A DNA stretch of 64,000 nt, taken from positions 31,746 through 95,745 of the forward strand of contig JAPTJF010000230.1 of assembly GCA_029339195.1 (NCBI GenBank). Direction: 5' to 3'. Positions 1 through 10,673 of this stretch are shown here, one piece after another. Numbering within the stretch: the first letter of the stretch is position 1; every line of letters begins with the position of its first letter. This stretch comes from Micractinium sp. NFX-FRZ. Its lineage: Eukaryota > Chlorophyta > Trebouxiophyceae > Chlorellales > Chlorellaceae. The notes below the pieces were generated by a model, which made no database searches, was not told where the DNA came from, and saw only the letters and a program-made list of their open reading frames with translations. Made by a program: the position numbers and the translations under genes.

Positions 1-104
1 CTGCACTGCCTGTCCCATTGCAGCCGCCAGCCGCCCCACCCGCCACGCCCCCCCTGCCTTTAGAAACTAATGCTGCCGTCACGCCTCCCCTCATCTGCCC
101 GCAG

Positions 105-427
105 TCTGCGGCGTGCTGCTCATCTTTGCCAAATATTACTACGACAACTGGGGGCCGCTAGGGAAACGGCACCAATCTAGAAAGCTGCAGGGCTCCACTG
201 CCGACAGCGTGGGTGCCGGTGCTGGCGGCGCCGGCGACGACGATGCTGCGGTGCTTGAGGGCGGCAGCAAGGGCAGCGGCAAGTCCCTTACTCTAGAGCA
301 CGTGGTCCCATCACATGGGTATGATGGTGTGTGCGCTGCTGACAGCGCGCTGGTGGGAAGCAACGGCGGGGCCGCCGTGCGGAGGGCAAAGGCGCCACCA
401 GACGGCTGCAACGCCCTGCCAGTCTGA
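105..427 (+). CDS. C-terminal exon of an unidentified membrane protein
   Basis: This is the last exon of a gene that begins before the window. A pyrimidine-rich tract ending in AG at 103-104 gives the acceptor, and the frame then stays open to a TGA at 425-427. The exon starts with the end of a hydrophobic segment (CGVLLIFAKYYYDNWG), followed by a basic stretch (GKRHQSRK) and a polar Gly/Ala/Asp-rich tail of about 85 residues. This is the usual shape of a final transmembrane helix followed by a cytosolic tail. The GVLLIFAKYYY pattern resembles the last helix of drug/metabolite or nucleotide-sugar transporters, but that is only a resemblance. I do not assign a family. Confidence 0.5.
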
Positions 428-860
428 TGCGCTTGTTCTGCAATATTGATCACGATTTCACCTACACATTCAACACAATGCTGAGTCAACATTGCGAATT
501 TTATCTTCAAAACACATTGAGCAAATCACAGGGGCCGAGGAGCGGGTTTGGCAGGGGCTCGCCGAGTGGCGGCAGGAACGCAACACAGGTCGCTGCCGTT
601 GCACGAGGCGGCATTGCCCAAACTCGCTGTGACAACAGTTACTGAGACCCTTGCACTTCGCATGTCAATGGAACTTGTGATGGCCTGCCTGCAGCTGAGG
701 CATGCGTGGCAGCGGCGGTGCTGGCAAGTGGCGGCGCAGCGCTATGTTGACAGCCCCACCGCCACAGCGCGGCCAGCATGCCCAAACTTGTCGGCCTCCC
801 AGCTGCTCACACGCACCTCAGTTCTTCATCCACACATGTCCCACGCCCTTTGGCGCTGGT
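428..860. other. Intergenic, upstream gene 3' end and DPM2 promoter
   Basis: This stretch follows the stop of the first gene and precedes the DPM2 start. It is locally AT-richer at 430-520. I see no frame with coding character and no clear polyadenylation signal or TATA box. Hypothetical frames here overlap on both strands and contain no recognisable domain. Confidence 0.5.
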
Positions 861-1191
861 ATGCTCTCTAGCCGGGCCACAGGGGCGCTGGTTCTGGTCG
901 GTTCTTGCGCTCTCTACGCCTATTACACTGCCTGGGTTCTGATCACGGTAAGACGAGCTAGTGGGTGTTTTGATTCACCGTCGGTGCGTTGCCAAGGCTC
1001 GACAGCGGCGGGACTCAGTGCCGCTTTCGCTCCGCCTGCAGCCTTTCATCGAGGAGGGTCAGTCCGCGCTTCGGTTCTTCCCTCCACGCTACTTTGCCAT
1101 CGCGGCACCCGTGCTGGCGGGCGTGGCGCTTTTCGGCACCACCCTCATCACTCTCGGCTGCTTCCTGCTATCTTCTGAGCTGCGCAAGTGA
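861..1191 (+). CDS. DPM2: DPM2, regulatory subunit of dolichol-phosphate mannose synthase
   Basis: The gene has two exons, 861-947 and 1042-1191, joined at phase 0 across a GTAAGA...CAG intron, giving 78 residues. The human protein has 84. Exon 1 encodes a first hydrophobic helix ending in LYAYYTAWVLIT, which matches the family's YYTAWV motif. Exon 2 starts PFIEEGQ, then FFPPRYFAIAAPV, and ends in a second helix and a short basic tail (SSELRK). From family knowledge, DPM2 is a two-helix ER membrane protein. It stabilises DPM synthase with DPM3, supporting Dol-P-Man supply for N-glycans and GPI anchors, and also binds the GPI-GlcNAc transferase. The start is the only ATG that gives the short lumenal N-terminus typical of the family. 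The E3 ligase gene follows 236 bp downstream on the same strand. Confidence 0.93.
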
Positions 1192-1427
1192 GTGAGAATG
1201 GAGGGGGAAACATTGTTTTGACGGTTGACGCGCGGTGGAACAAGTTGCGGAGGCCTGCAGCGGCTGCCAGTGCCGCCAGCCGCCTGCCGACTCGCTGCCG
1301 CCGCTCCCTGCAGGCTCTGCCAGCACTGGGCCGGCCCCAAGCCCAGAAAGGAGTAGGGCTCTCCTTGGCTGCCTTATTTTGACAAGCCACCCAGCTAGCA
1401 GGTGCAGCAGTGGCGGCAGCGCCAACC

Positions 1428-2682
1428 ATGGCGCTGAGCGACGACGCGTTGCTGGACTGGCAGCTGCAAGTCGACGAGGTGCAGGCACTTGAGGCCATTT
1501 ATGGGGACGACTTCCGGATCCTGGAGGCTAGTGGAATTACTGCAGATGATGGGGACGCGGCTGGCAGCAGCAGCGGCGGAGGGGGAGGTGGGGGGCAGCA
1601 CCCACCAGACGCGACCAGCCTGGCAGAGGTGGCAGCACCCAGCAGCCCCAGCTGGGTGCTGGACTGCAGCCTCATGGTGCGCATGGAGCCGCCAGCTGGC
1701 AGCCTGCGCATGCAGCTGCCACAGGAGGCGGCTGTTGATGGCTGCAATGCCGCCGCTGGCAGTAGCAGCTGCGGCGCTGGCGCCGGTGACCCCAGTGGCG
1801 GCGGCCCCAGCACTAGCGGCGGCGGCCATGCACAAGAGGGCGGCTACCGTGTGCAGTTTTTGCCGCCCATCTGCATGCAGCTGCGCCTGGCAGCGGGCTA
1901 CCCCTCCCAACTGCCCCCCGATGTCAGCCTCTCGGCGCTCTGGCTCAGCAGCGCAGCAGCGGCACGACTCGAAGGGCAGTTGCAGCAGCTGTGGGACGAG
2001 CAGGGGCCAGGCGGCCCCGTGTGCTACACCTGGGCAGACTGGCTGCAGAGCAGCGCACTGCAGCACCTGGGGGCGGCAGAGGTGCTGGTGCTGGGTGGAG
2101 GGCCGCCCAGCGGCGGCGGCACGGAGCTGGAGCTTGCGGGCAGCGGGGAAAGTGCAGGCAGCAGCAGAGCAGATGGGCCAAGCAGCAGTAGCAGCGTGCC
2201 TTTAGGGGAGGCAGAGATGCAGCAGGCGGAAGACACGCTGATGAAGCTCTTGCGGTGGGCTGGGCAGGGGTGTGCAGTTGCTGTCGCCACATTCAGTGGG
2301 AACCCGGCGGTGTGTTTCTTGTCCTTAGGGTGCAGCAGTGGCAGGGAGTGGGAGCAGGCCCAGACAGCTCATTGTATGCAGCATGCCCAGTCAGCATCAC
2401 CCTGCTCCTTGCAAACCCCCGTCGCGCCCCGCCCCGCCCCGCCCTGCAGTCACAACGCAGTACAGGAGCACGCCGCTTTCCTGCAGGCCCAGCACACCTG
2501 CGGCATCTGGTGGGGGGGGCCGTGCAGAGTGGGCCTGCCAAAGTGGTGGTGGAGCAAGGAGGGGACAGCACCCAGGCAGGGGGCTGTTGTCAGCTCCCAA
2601 CCCACTTTCCCTCTCCTGCTGCAGCCAGTGCTGCTGGCTCTCGACTGCCGCTGACCCCCGGCTGCTGTGGTGATGTTACGTT

Positions 2683-2718
<36 letters not shown>

Positions 2719-5700
2719 CCCTCATGCACCTCTACACCCCCTGCCCCCCCACCGCGCCCCCTGCAGCCTGGAGGAGCAGCCGGGGCGGTGCTTTGTGCGG
2801 CTCGACTGCCGGCACGCCTGGTGCGCCGGCTGCCTGGAGGCGCAGGCGCGCATCCACGTGGCGGAGGGCAGCCTGGAGGCGCTGCGGTGAGCCCGGGGGA
2901 GATTTTTGTGTGACGGGAGGGGGGCAGGAGGGCAGCCTGTGGATGTGTTGATGTCAGCTTGTCGGGGAGCGGCAGGAGGCCAAGGTGCATGTGCCGCCGT
3001 GCCACTGCGCACGCCAACCCAGGGTGCGCTTGGGCCTGTCGACAGCCAGCCATCACATCGGTAGCTCATCCGCCGCTGCCGTGCACCCCTACTTCACGCC
3101 TCGGCGCCCCTCTCTTCCCCACCCACATGTTTCACCTCCCGCCCCCCTGCAGGTGTCCCGACCCAAAGTGCAAGGCCCCGCTGGGGCCGGGGATGCTGCA
3201 GCGCGTGCTGTCGGCCGAGGACTATGCGCGGTGGGAGCAGCTGACCCTGCAGCGCACACTTGACACGATGCCAGGCGAGCGGGCGGTGGCTGGGTGCACT
3301 TTGGGGCAGGGCAGCAGGGCGCATTGCGGTGACAACCACTTGGGGGGGAGGCAAGAGGAGACGCTGGTGGCTGGGTGCACTGTAAGGAAGGCCGGTGGGG
3401 GGCGTCGTGGTGACAAGCAAGGCGGGGGGGAACCCAGGGGGGAGGGACTGGTGTATCCAGCAAGGCTGTCGGCAGCTGCAGCCGCTGCCTGCCCCTGCTC
3501 ACAACCCTGTCTGACCCCCGGTGCCTTGCCCCCCTCGCTCCTTGCCACACCACCTGCAGACGCGGCCTACTGCCCCCGGTGCAGCACAGTCAGCATCGAG
3601 GACGCCGACAGCTGCGCCCAGTGCCCCCGCTGCTTCTTCGTCTTCTGCTCGCTCTGCATGGAGGGGTGGCACCCAGGTGGGCTGGTGCACAGGGGGTGGC
3701 CAGGGCGGCGCAGGCTGGGAGGGCGGGAGTTGTTGCTGGGAAGCAGGGCCGAGAGGGCGGCGCATGTGGGACGGGTGCGAGGCGCCTGGAGCGTGGTGCA
3801 TGGGCACGTGTGTGCATGGGCAGCCTCTTGCAAGCGCACTTGCTTGCTTCATGTTCACCCTCTGTCAAGATCGTCGACCACTCCAGCTCCATGCCTGGCA
3901 GGCCCCACCTGCTTCAGAGAGTGTAGTATTCTGTCGATGCTGCAGCTGCATCTTCCCCTGGCATGATTGCTGCCTGCCAACCTGCCTTCCACATGCCTGC
4001 ACCCCCCACCCCCTGCAGGCACCACCTGCGTGAGCGCCGAGACCAAGCTGGCCATGCTGCGGCGCAAGATGGAGGGCGGGGGGCGGGCGGCCCTGGAGGA
4101 CCTGCGCCGGCAGGAGCAGGACCTGCTGAGTGTGGCGCAGATAGAGGTGGGCTGGCTGCTGCTGCCGGTGGTGGCGCAACGCGTCGATTGCGGGGGTTGC
4201 ATGGGGCACGAGTGCAGGGTGGCGGAGCGCAGAATGCGAGGCAGGCCAGGGCACGCTGGTGTGCTGTGCGGCGTGGTGCTGCCTTGGTGGCTCCTGCCTG
4301 CACAAGCTTGCTGACTAACAAAAGCCGCTGCTGTTCATGCCTTTGTTTGATGCCGCCCCGCACGCTCGCTTCTGTCGCTCACTCCCACACTGAACCCGCC
4401 CCCCCATCCCTTGCACCCCCGCAGAAGACGGCCAAGAAGTGCCCCCGCTGCGGCATGGCCACGCAGAAGGCGGAGGGGTGCAACAAGATGGCGTGCGGGG
4501 GGTGCGGCGCGTACTGGTGGGTGGGTGTATCGGTGCACTGGGGTGGGGAGGCATGCTTGGGCGTGGGTGTGTCCCGCACTGTCCTCATGCTGCCAGCGCC
4601 AGGCTGCCTGCGTGTACGCTGGCGCTGTGTGCAACCGCAGGAGTAAGCCACCAAGGCCTACTCCCTGCCAGGCCCTGGCCTTGCTGCTCTCAGCTGGCAG
4701 CCTCTGCGGGTGCCGTCGCACCTCGCCCCCTGACCCGCCCTGCACGTCACCAGCCCTGCCATCACACCACCATCCCCCCCCATGGCACCCATGGCTCCAA
4801 GACACGCTGCATGCCCGCTGCAGGTGCTGGCGGTGCGGCAAGGAGATTGACGGGTACCGGCACTTCAGGACGGGGGAGTGCATACTGTTTGATGAGGCCG
4901 AGATTCTGAGGTGGGGCGGTGTGGGTGGGTGTCAGTGCTGGGGCGAAGGGGGGGGCGGGGGGAGTAATGAGTCACAGGGAGTGGTGGGCAGAGGTAATGG
5001 GGGTTGTGGCCAAGGCATGCCCATCCCCATGCCATCCTATTCCCACATTCGAGTGCGACTGCAATCCCGCGATCCCCCCTCCCCCACCCGCCCCGTCCCA
5101 CCCATACCGTCGCCGCATGTGGGAGGTGATGGTGGCGATTCTGTGCGTGATGTCTGTCCCTTCTCTCCCCTGCACTTCCTGGTTTGTAACCGCTCGTACT
5201 GACTGTCGTCCATGTTGCAGGTGGGAGGCGCAGTGGGAGGAGATGCAGGCGGCGGCGCGCGTGATGGCTGCGGGGATGCGCAACGAGTTTGTGGGGGAGA
5301 CGGCAGCGCGGCAGGGGGCCCGCCCCCGCGGCTGCTTCTGCCCGCAGTGCGGCCAGGTCAACCACAAGCTGGGTGAGGCAGGGGTCTGGGGCAGAGTGTG
5401 TGGTCATGGTGCTTAGTGCAATGGGTTGTTTGCGCCTGGGTGGCGCCTGGAATGCGGTGGGTTGTTGCGGGTTGGGCAATGTTGGAATGGGGTGGGAGGG
5501 GGTTGGTCGTGCCCACGGTGCCGGACGTCAATTACAAGATGAGCAAGGGGCCAGAGGGGGCAAGGGTTGGCAGGCGGTCAGATGAGTGATTTGCAGGGCA
5601 GGGGAGGGGTCAAGTGGGCAAGGAGGCAGTTGGGGAACAGCAGAGGTTGTAGCTGTGATTTTGTCCCGCGGCTCGTTGCTGCGCTTGCTGCACAGCGCTG

Positions 5701-5917
5701 CGCCTGCCACCCGGCTTACCTACGCTTCCACCATACCTCTTGAAACCTGCACAACAACTTCCACATCCGACCCGCCCCTGCAGGCAACAACAACCACATG
5801 CAGTGCTGGTCCTGCACCTCCCACTTCTGCTACTGCTGCCGCTCCGTGCTGCGTGGCAAGGGCGCCGGCGGCAGCCACTACGGACCCAAGGGCTGCAAGC
5901 AGCACTCCCCCGACTGA
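1428..5917 (+). CDS. RNF14-like RWD-RBR E3 ubiquitin ligase
   Basis: Ten exons give 612 residues: 1428-2254, 2450-2509, 2767-2886, 3153-3274, 3560-3676, 4019-4146, 4425-4516, 4824-4910, 5221-5372 and 5784-5917. Phases close throughout. Residues about 8-275 form an RWD domain (VDEVQALEAIYGDDF) with long Gly/Ser insertions. RING1 starts at C293/C296, and its second Cys codon is split across intron 2 (TG|C). The IBR carries CPDPKC and YCPRC...CPRC. RING2 has CPRC, then GCNKMAC, in which C477 aligns with the RBR catalytic cysteine that forms the ubiquitin thioester, then CWRC. A further Cys/His cluster near the C-terminus (CPQC, CWSC, CYCC, C-x2-H) is typical of plant homologues as I recall them. 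Family role: RING1 binds E2~Ub and RING2 transfers ubiquitin. The start ATG has a favourable context (gccaaccATGG). Intron 4 best fits a GC donor at 3275. Confidence 0.92.
2684..2717. repeat. GCT trinucleotide run in ligase intron 2
   Basis: About eleven near-perfect GCT/CTG triplets lie inside intron 2 (2510-2766) of the E3 ligase, about 50 bp before the exon 3 acceptor. They are noncoding in the spliced model. An apparent poly-Leu frame read here is a by-product of the repeat. Confidence 0.8.
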
Positions 5918-6611
5918 CAGCAGCAGCGGCACCGGCAACTGGCGGCCAGCGGGAGCCGCCCGGTCCTTGGTTCTGCTCTTTTGACGCCTGCTCTGCTCTG
6001 CCTACTCCACCTTCACTGCCATATGATGTTACCTTTCGTACGACACGGCACTGCCACTGCCAGCAGCCCCAGCACTGGTCCGCCGATTTTGCTCCCTGGT
6101 CTGGCACTGGCTCTTACTCTTTGTATAAACCACCAGCCTTTAGCATCTACGTGGGAAGTACAAAGGGTCATCCAGCACTGGGGGATGGGGGGACCCCATT
6201 GCGCGGTCAATGCACCGCCCGCTCCCTTGCCGGCCTGCCAACTGGCGGCCGTTGCCGCTGCTCCCCAAAGCACATGTGTACAGACTTGCCCAGCCACATT
6301 GGCCCACCCACAATCCAACTTTCCAGTCTGCAGCAAGGGCACTCAACATCCAAGGCTGCCACCAATGGTAGGGGGTAGGTTCAGTGGAGCTACACCCATT
6401 GGCGGTGTGGGTACCTTCAGTGCCATGAACGTCCCGACCCGCAGGCGCTTATGATCGCAACACCGACCATGTGCTCGACATGCTCAGCTGTCACTCCATC
6501 TCCGCCACTGTAACTGCACCGCCCCACAGCCCGCACCAGCTCGCACCCCTCGCGGCCGAACCCACCGCCGCCGCACCCACCACCGCCGCCTCCGCAGCAG
6601 CAGCAGCAGCC
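5918..6611. other. Intergenic, ligase 3' UTR and upstream region of Cys-rich gene
   Basis: No coding exon is supported. The frame of the next gene is open back to an ATG at 6471, but those extra 47 residues are Ala/Thr/Pro low complexity encoded partly by a (CAG)n run. I therefore treat them as probable 5' untranslated sequence. Confidence 0.45.
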
Positions 6612-6956
6612 ATGCAGTCGGCGCCCGCCTACGGGGGCTACGTGTACTTGGAGGCCCCCAAGGAGCGCTACTGCGGGCCCCTCTCCTGGATCATCGGCTG
6701 CTGCCTCTTCCCCTGCATCTTCTGCCCCCTGGACGAGCGGCCGTGCAAGGGGCGGCGCCCGTCATGCGCCAGGCAGAGGTGCATGCACCCCCGGTGCAGG
6801 CAGCGCCCATGCAGGCGGCTCCCCTGCCGGCAGGCGCCATGTGCAGCTCACACTGAGCGGCACACGAGCTGCTGCCAGCGGCTGGCAGCGTTCTACTTGC
6901 ATGTGCCTCCCCATCTCCCTGCCCTTGAGCCGATAGCCAAGCGAAGACGTACTTGA
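6612..6956 (+). CDS. Small Cys-rich membrane-associated protein, possible frameshift
   Basis: The start at 6612 begins MQSAPAYGGYVYLEAPKERY, followed by a hydrophobic Cys-rich core, CGPLSWIIGCCLFPCIFCP, then LDER. This reads like short eukaryotic proteins that carry a CGP-x-S/T-x-I-IG...FPC-x-CCP-x-DER membrane-hairpin motif. I cannot name a family with a known function. After LDERP (about 6743) the straight frame turns Arg/Cys-rich and runs to TGA at 6954-6956. One frame over, the same DNA reads PVQAAPMQAAPLPAGAM and stops at 6854-6856, a more natural-looking tail. A one-base indel near 6740-6760, in the genome or the assembly, would explain this. No intron of reasonable length fits between the two frames. 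The start could also be 6471. Confidence 0.5.
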   Translation: MQSAPAYGGYVYLEAPKERYCGPLSWIIGCCLFPCIFCPLDERPCKGRRPSCARQRCMHPRCRQRPCRRLPCRQAPCAAHTERHTSCCQRLAAFYLHVPPHLPALEPIAKRRRT

Positions 6957-8070
6957 TCATTTTGCATTGCTTGCTGGATTCAGCTGCCCTGGACGATGCA
7001 CTGTACCCCACTCTGTAACGCCCCCAACACACTGGTCGATTCACGAGAACTCCCAGGCACAGCGGTGGCAAGCACACAGGAGAGGCATGTGTGCATCCAG
7101 CTGCCAACGGGAAGAATGCTGTCGTGGTGCATGGGCGACCGGCAGGCAGCCCTGCGTTGTGGGGGTGTCAATTACATCCCAAAAGCGGGGAGCCTTGTGT
7201 CCCAAAGGCAGGTTTAGCGGCAGGGTAGCCGAGGCGGCAGAGTTGTGTGGCGCTGGGGGCCAGTCGAATGAGATGAAATCAGGGCATGGCAGGCAGGGTG
7301 GGGCAGGCTGTGCGGGGAAGGCGGTTCGGTACAGGGCACAGCGGCAGAGGGCAAGGAAACAGTGGAAAAGGATGATCAGGGGCGCGCGCAGTGCGGGGCA
7401 TTAAATAGGCCTGGGTGTGCGCGCATCAAGCGGGCGGCAGAGGGGGCAGACAGATAAGAAGACAAGCAGTAGAACAGGGGAGGTTGTGCAGCGGCGCGCC
7501 GGGGTAAGGGAGCTTGCAGGCAGTAGAGTAAGGTGGCAAGAACAGGCCAGGTGGGTGCGGCTGGCGGGCAAGCAGCCAGGGCAAGGGGGCGAGTTGCAGC
7601 GGGATGGAGCGGCCGCGCACGAAGGAGCGGCGTAGTATGAATGAAAACGAGATGCTGGGGTTGGGCACTTGCTGCCGTGGCAAGCAGAGGGGCTGGCATG
7701 TAGATGCGTGCCCAAAGAATGAGCACAGGAGGGCAGCAGGGGCCTGTGGGGTCACAGCCGGGATGGGAGAGTACAAGGGGAAAAAGGGGAGGTAGGAGGC
7801 GGCTCAGCCGCCGAGGGAAAAGGCCAGTCAGCAGAGGCAGCGGGCAGAGAGGCGGCAAGGCTGGCAGCCGGGGTGACGCCAGCGTTGGGCACCAGCAGCC
7901 AGAGGCCGGCTGCAGACCGGCCAGACGCCGAAAGCAGGACAGCATTAGCAAGCACGACAGCCGGCCGCGCATGCTGCTGATGGAACTACAGTTGGCCTCA
8001 GTAGCAGAAGCGCCTAGGAAACAGGAGGGCCTCAGGTACCAGGGGCAGCCTCAGGTACCAAGCAGCGTCA
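6857..8070. other. Convergent intergenic region, no gene seen
   Basis: This lies between the end of the Cys-rich gene (+) and the end of the next gene (-), so it probably holds two 3' UTRs. A TGTAA motif at 7014-7018 could be an algal polyadenylation signal for the + strand gene. Open frames on the minus strand here (for example 7376-7972) are Pro/Leu/Cys-rich and come from a strand-biased purine/pyrimidine composition. I see no domain, splice pattern or start context that supports a gene. Confidence 0.5.
7014..7018 (+). terminator. Candidate TGTAA polyadenylation signal
   Basis: TGTAA is the polyadenylation signal known from volvocine green algae. This copy is about 160 bp after the earlier of the two possible stops of the Cys-rich gene. 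It is a five-base motif, so chance occurrence is possible. Confidence 0.3.
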
Positions 8071-10088
8071 TCAGTAGTGGGAAAGCTCCCGCTCCAGCGG
8101 CTCCTGCGGGGCCTGGGGCCAGCCGTGCCACTCAACGGCATACCTGCAATTGGCGGGCGGCGGTGAGCAGAGGGGAGAGCACAATTGGAAGGCGTGAGGG
8201 ACTGCGTGACTGCTACCGCCACTGCTCCTGTCGCTGCTTCTGCTGCCAGCACATGAAGCAGCAGCGGCACTGCCATCCAATGCACCCCACCTGATGTCAA
8301 AACACCCATGCCACCCCAGGCACGTGCCCAGCACCCTCGTAACCCAGCCACCCACCCACCACGAGCGCGGCGCTACCATTGCTGAGCGCACCAAACCCAG
8401 GGCGTGTTCAACCACAATTGGAAACACGTCAACCAACTACCGCCCACCCACCTGAGCGCCGACTTGCGGCTGAGCGCCAGGTGCGGCCAGGGCAGTGCGG
8501 CACGCGCGCTGGCGGCGGCGCCGTCGGCTGCCTCGAGCACGCGCTGCCGCAGGCGGCCGCCCTGGTCGGCAGCGGCACGGGCGGGCGGGGTGGCCCCCAG
8601 AATGGACACAACATCGCTGAGCGTCACAGTCACAACGCCGGGGGGCGGGGACAGCAGCGTGGTCCAGGGCAGGCTGAGGGTGGCCACCTCGCTGGCCACG
8701 TGTGACATGGCGTCACTGAGGGACACCACCACCACACGGGCCTGGGCAGCTGCCGCGGCCGACACCCCGGCAGCGGCGCCAGCGGCCGCCGCCTCCTGCT
8801 GGCGCTGCTCAAAGCGCAGGAGCTGCGCCGCCTCCTGCTCCGCCCACGCAGCAACATGCTCGGCGGCGTTGGACGCGCCGTGCATCTGTTCGGTGGCACT
8901 GCCGGCGGCTGCAGTGGAGGTTGAGGTTGAGGCGCCAGCAGGGCCGCTCATCATGCCCAGCAGCTGCCACACATCCCCTGCCAGCCCATTGCCGCTGAGC
9001 TGGCTGCCTGCCGCCGCCCCCACAGGCTCGCTGCCGTCGCTGCTGCTGCTGCCGCGCGCCTCGCCGCCGGCGCCTCCCGCAGCAAGGTCAAAGGAGGGGA
9101 AGAAGTCTTTGTCGGCGGCAGCGCAGCGGCGCACCACGCCCCGCAGCAGCGCCGCAACCTCCTGCTGCGTCGCCTCTCGGTCCTCCTCCTCCCACTCCTG
9201 TGGGGGCAGGGCCGGGCAGGTGGGTGCAGGGAACCAAGGGCAAGCAACATGGGGCAGATCCGTCCGGATGAGGTGAGGGCAGCAGTGCCCTTGCAGGACT
9301 GTTGCGGGAGCGGGCATTGGCTGACATTCGCACACTGGTGGAGCAGCTGGCGGCGGCCCCTGCCGTTACTGCCCTTAGCTACTAGATATCGTCCAGCACC
9401 CACCTGGAAGCGCTGCTGCGCCAGCTGGTACGTCACCACCACGCTCCTTGCGGTGTCGGCCGCCACCGCGGTGGGAATTGCCAGGCGCAGCACCGCGCGC
9501 AGGCGGCGCATGAAGCCGTGCGGCAGCCGCGCAAACAGCTGCATGCCTGGGCAGCTGTGTAAGTGGATAGGAGGGTGTGTGCACGTGACTTGTGTGCCTG
9601 CAAAGCGCAGTGCCAAGGGAGAATTGGGCGCAAGCTGTCGGGGGTGGCGGCAGGGAGGCGGGCGGCGGCAGCACAGAGGCCCCTCAGCGCTGACGGCTGG
9701 TGCGTGCGCATTCACAAGTCAGATGCTCACTTGCAAGACCCAGAGAAGAGCCAAACAGGCCGGCCGAGGGCTTTGCCCGCCCGGCGCACAACAGGTCTCC
9801 CTCGGGGGAAGTGCGGGAGAGGCGTTCACGTTGCGCCTCTCACCTCCACAAACACGCGCGGCGCTTGCCGGAGGGGAAGGGCGACGAATTTGTGTTGAGC
9901 TCGGAATTGCACGGCCTCTGCCCCCACAAGCGAGAAGTCTGCCCTCGTTGCTGGGCCACAGCAGGTTGTTAGACGACGTGAGCAAGCTTGCAGATCATTT
10001 CAGGTGATGAGGGAGCCCCCACCCACCAGCCACCGTCCCGCAGCTTGTACTGCGTCTGCGCTCCGCTGCCACCCGTGCCGCCACGCAT
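8071..10088 (-). CDS. Unrecognised 5-exon gene divergent from ATAD3
   Basis: On the minus strand I join 10088-10034, 9950-9844, 9538-9404, 9197-8452 and 8143-8071, giving 371 residues with consistent phases and GT-AG borders. The best-looking part is residues 1-115: a Gly-rich start, TQYKLRD, DFSLVGAEAVQFRAQHKF, then LPLRQAPRVFVELFARLPHG and a helix-rich basic stretch, followed by EWEEEDREATQQE. The middle, encoded by exon 4, is Ser/Ala/Gly low complexity with short helices. The end is YAVEWHGWPQAPQEPLEREL. I do not recognise a family, signal peptide or clear transmembrane segment. The weakest joins are exon 1 to exon 2 and the start of exon 3; the frame could also read through into a 43-residue tail ending at 9969. 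It shares a 585-bp upstream region with ATAD3. Confidence 0.55.
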
Positions 10089-10673
10089 CAATACATCCTG
10101 CCAGGACCCGCATACACCATTTGCGGATTTCACATCTTTAATATGTGTATGTCTCGTTGTCTGCATGTGTTCAGTGCGCCGCAGGCAAGCATACCGCAGC
10201 ATCCGCAGTCGCTGGCAGCAGAAGCAGTTGAACGTTGCCCTGTGACCTCCAGACTCGAAGTTCTTAAGATACCAGACACCAGCACCAGCCGCTTGCTACT
10301 GCCTTGAAATCTTGCGATGTGGGGCATCTCATCGTGTATGCCCACCATGCATGCAATTGCCCGGCCCCATATTGGTAAACTGGCGGTCACGTTTGTCGGG
10401 CACTGCCGCCGCTGGGCGGGCCGCGACGGTGGGAATGCTTGGCTTGGCTTGGCTTGTAAATGCAATGCATGCATTGTGCGCCATAATGTATGCCACAGAC
10501 CCACCGAGCCATCTCTGCATGTAAAGAGCCCCCCTCTGCAGACCTGCCCGCTCGGCCGCCGCCGTGCTGGCGCCATTGGTCGCCGCCGCCCCCAACTTGC
10601 CGGGCTTCCCACGGAGTTTGCTCGTCTTAACCCTAAGGCCGTCGCCCTCCCAACGTCATCTCAACTGCTCAGA
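10089..10673. promoter_or_regulatory. Shared divergent upstream region, unknown gene and ATAD3
   Basis: The 585 bp between two start codons must hold both promoters. Visible elements are a CATGCATGCA element near 10346-10356, three GGCTT units at 10440-10456, and a perfect 14-bp palindrome at 10463-10476 (caatgcatgcattg). None has a known function in these algae. Confidence 0.4.

Noticed and set aside
7376..7972. 198-codon minus-strand open frame
   Set aside because: Pro/Leu/Cys-rich low complexity from strand-biased composition, no domain, no splice context, and competing open frames on the other strand.
9969..10202. A 77-codon minus-strand protein ending KLAHVV
   Set aside because: Considered as the last exon of another gene, but the first exon of the five-exon model explains the same bases with a donor at 10033. 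I cannot fully exclude it.
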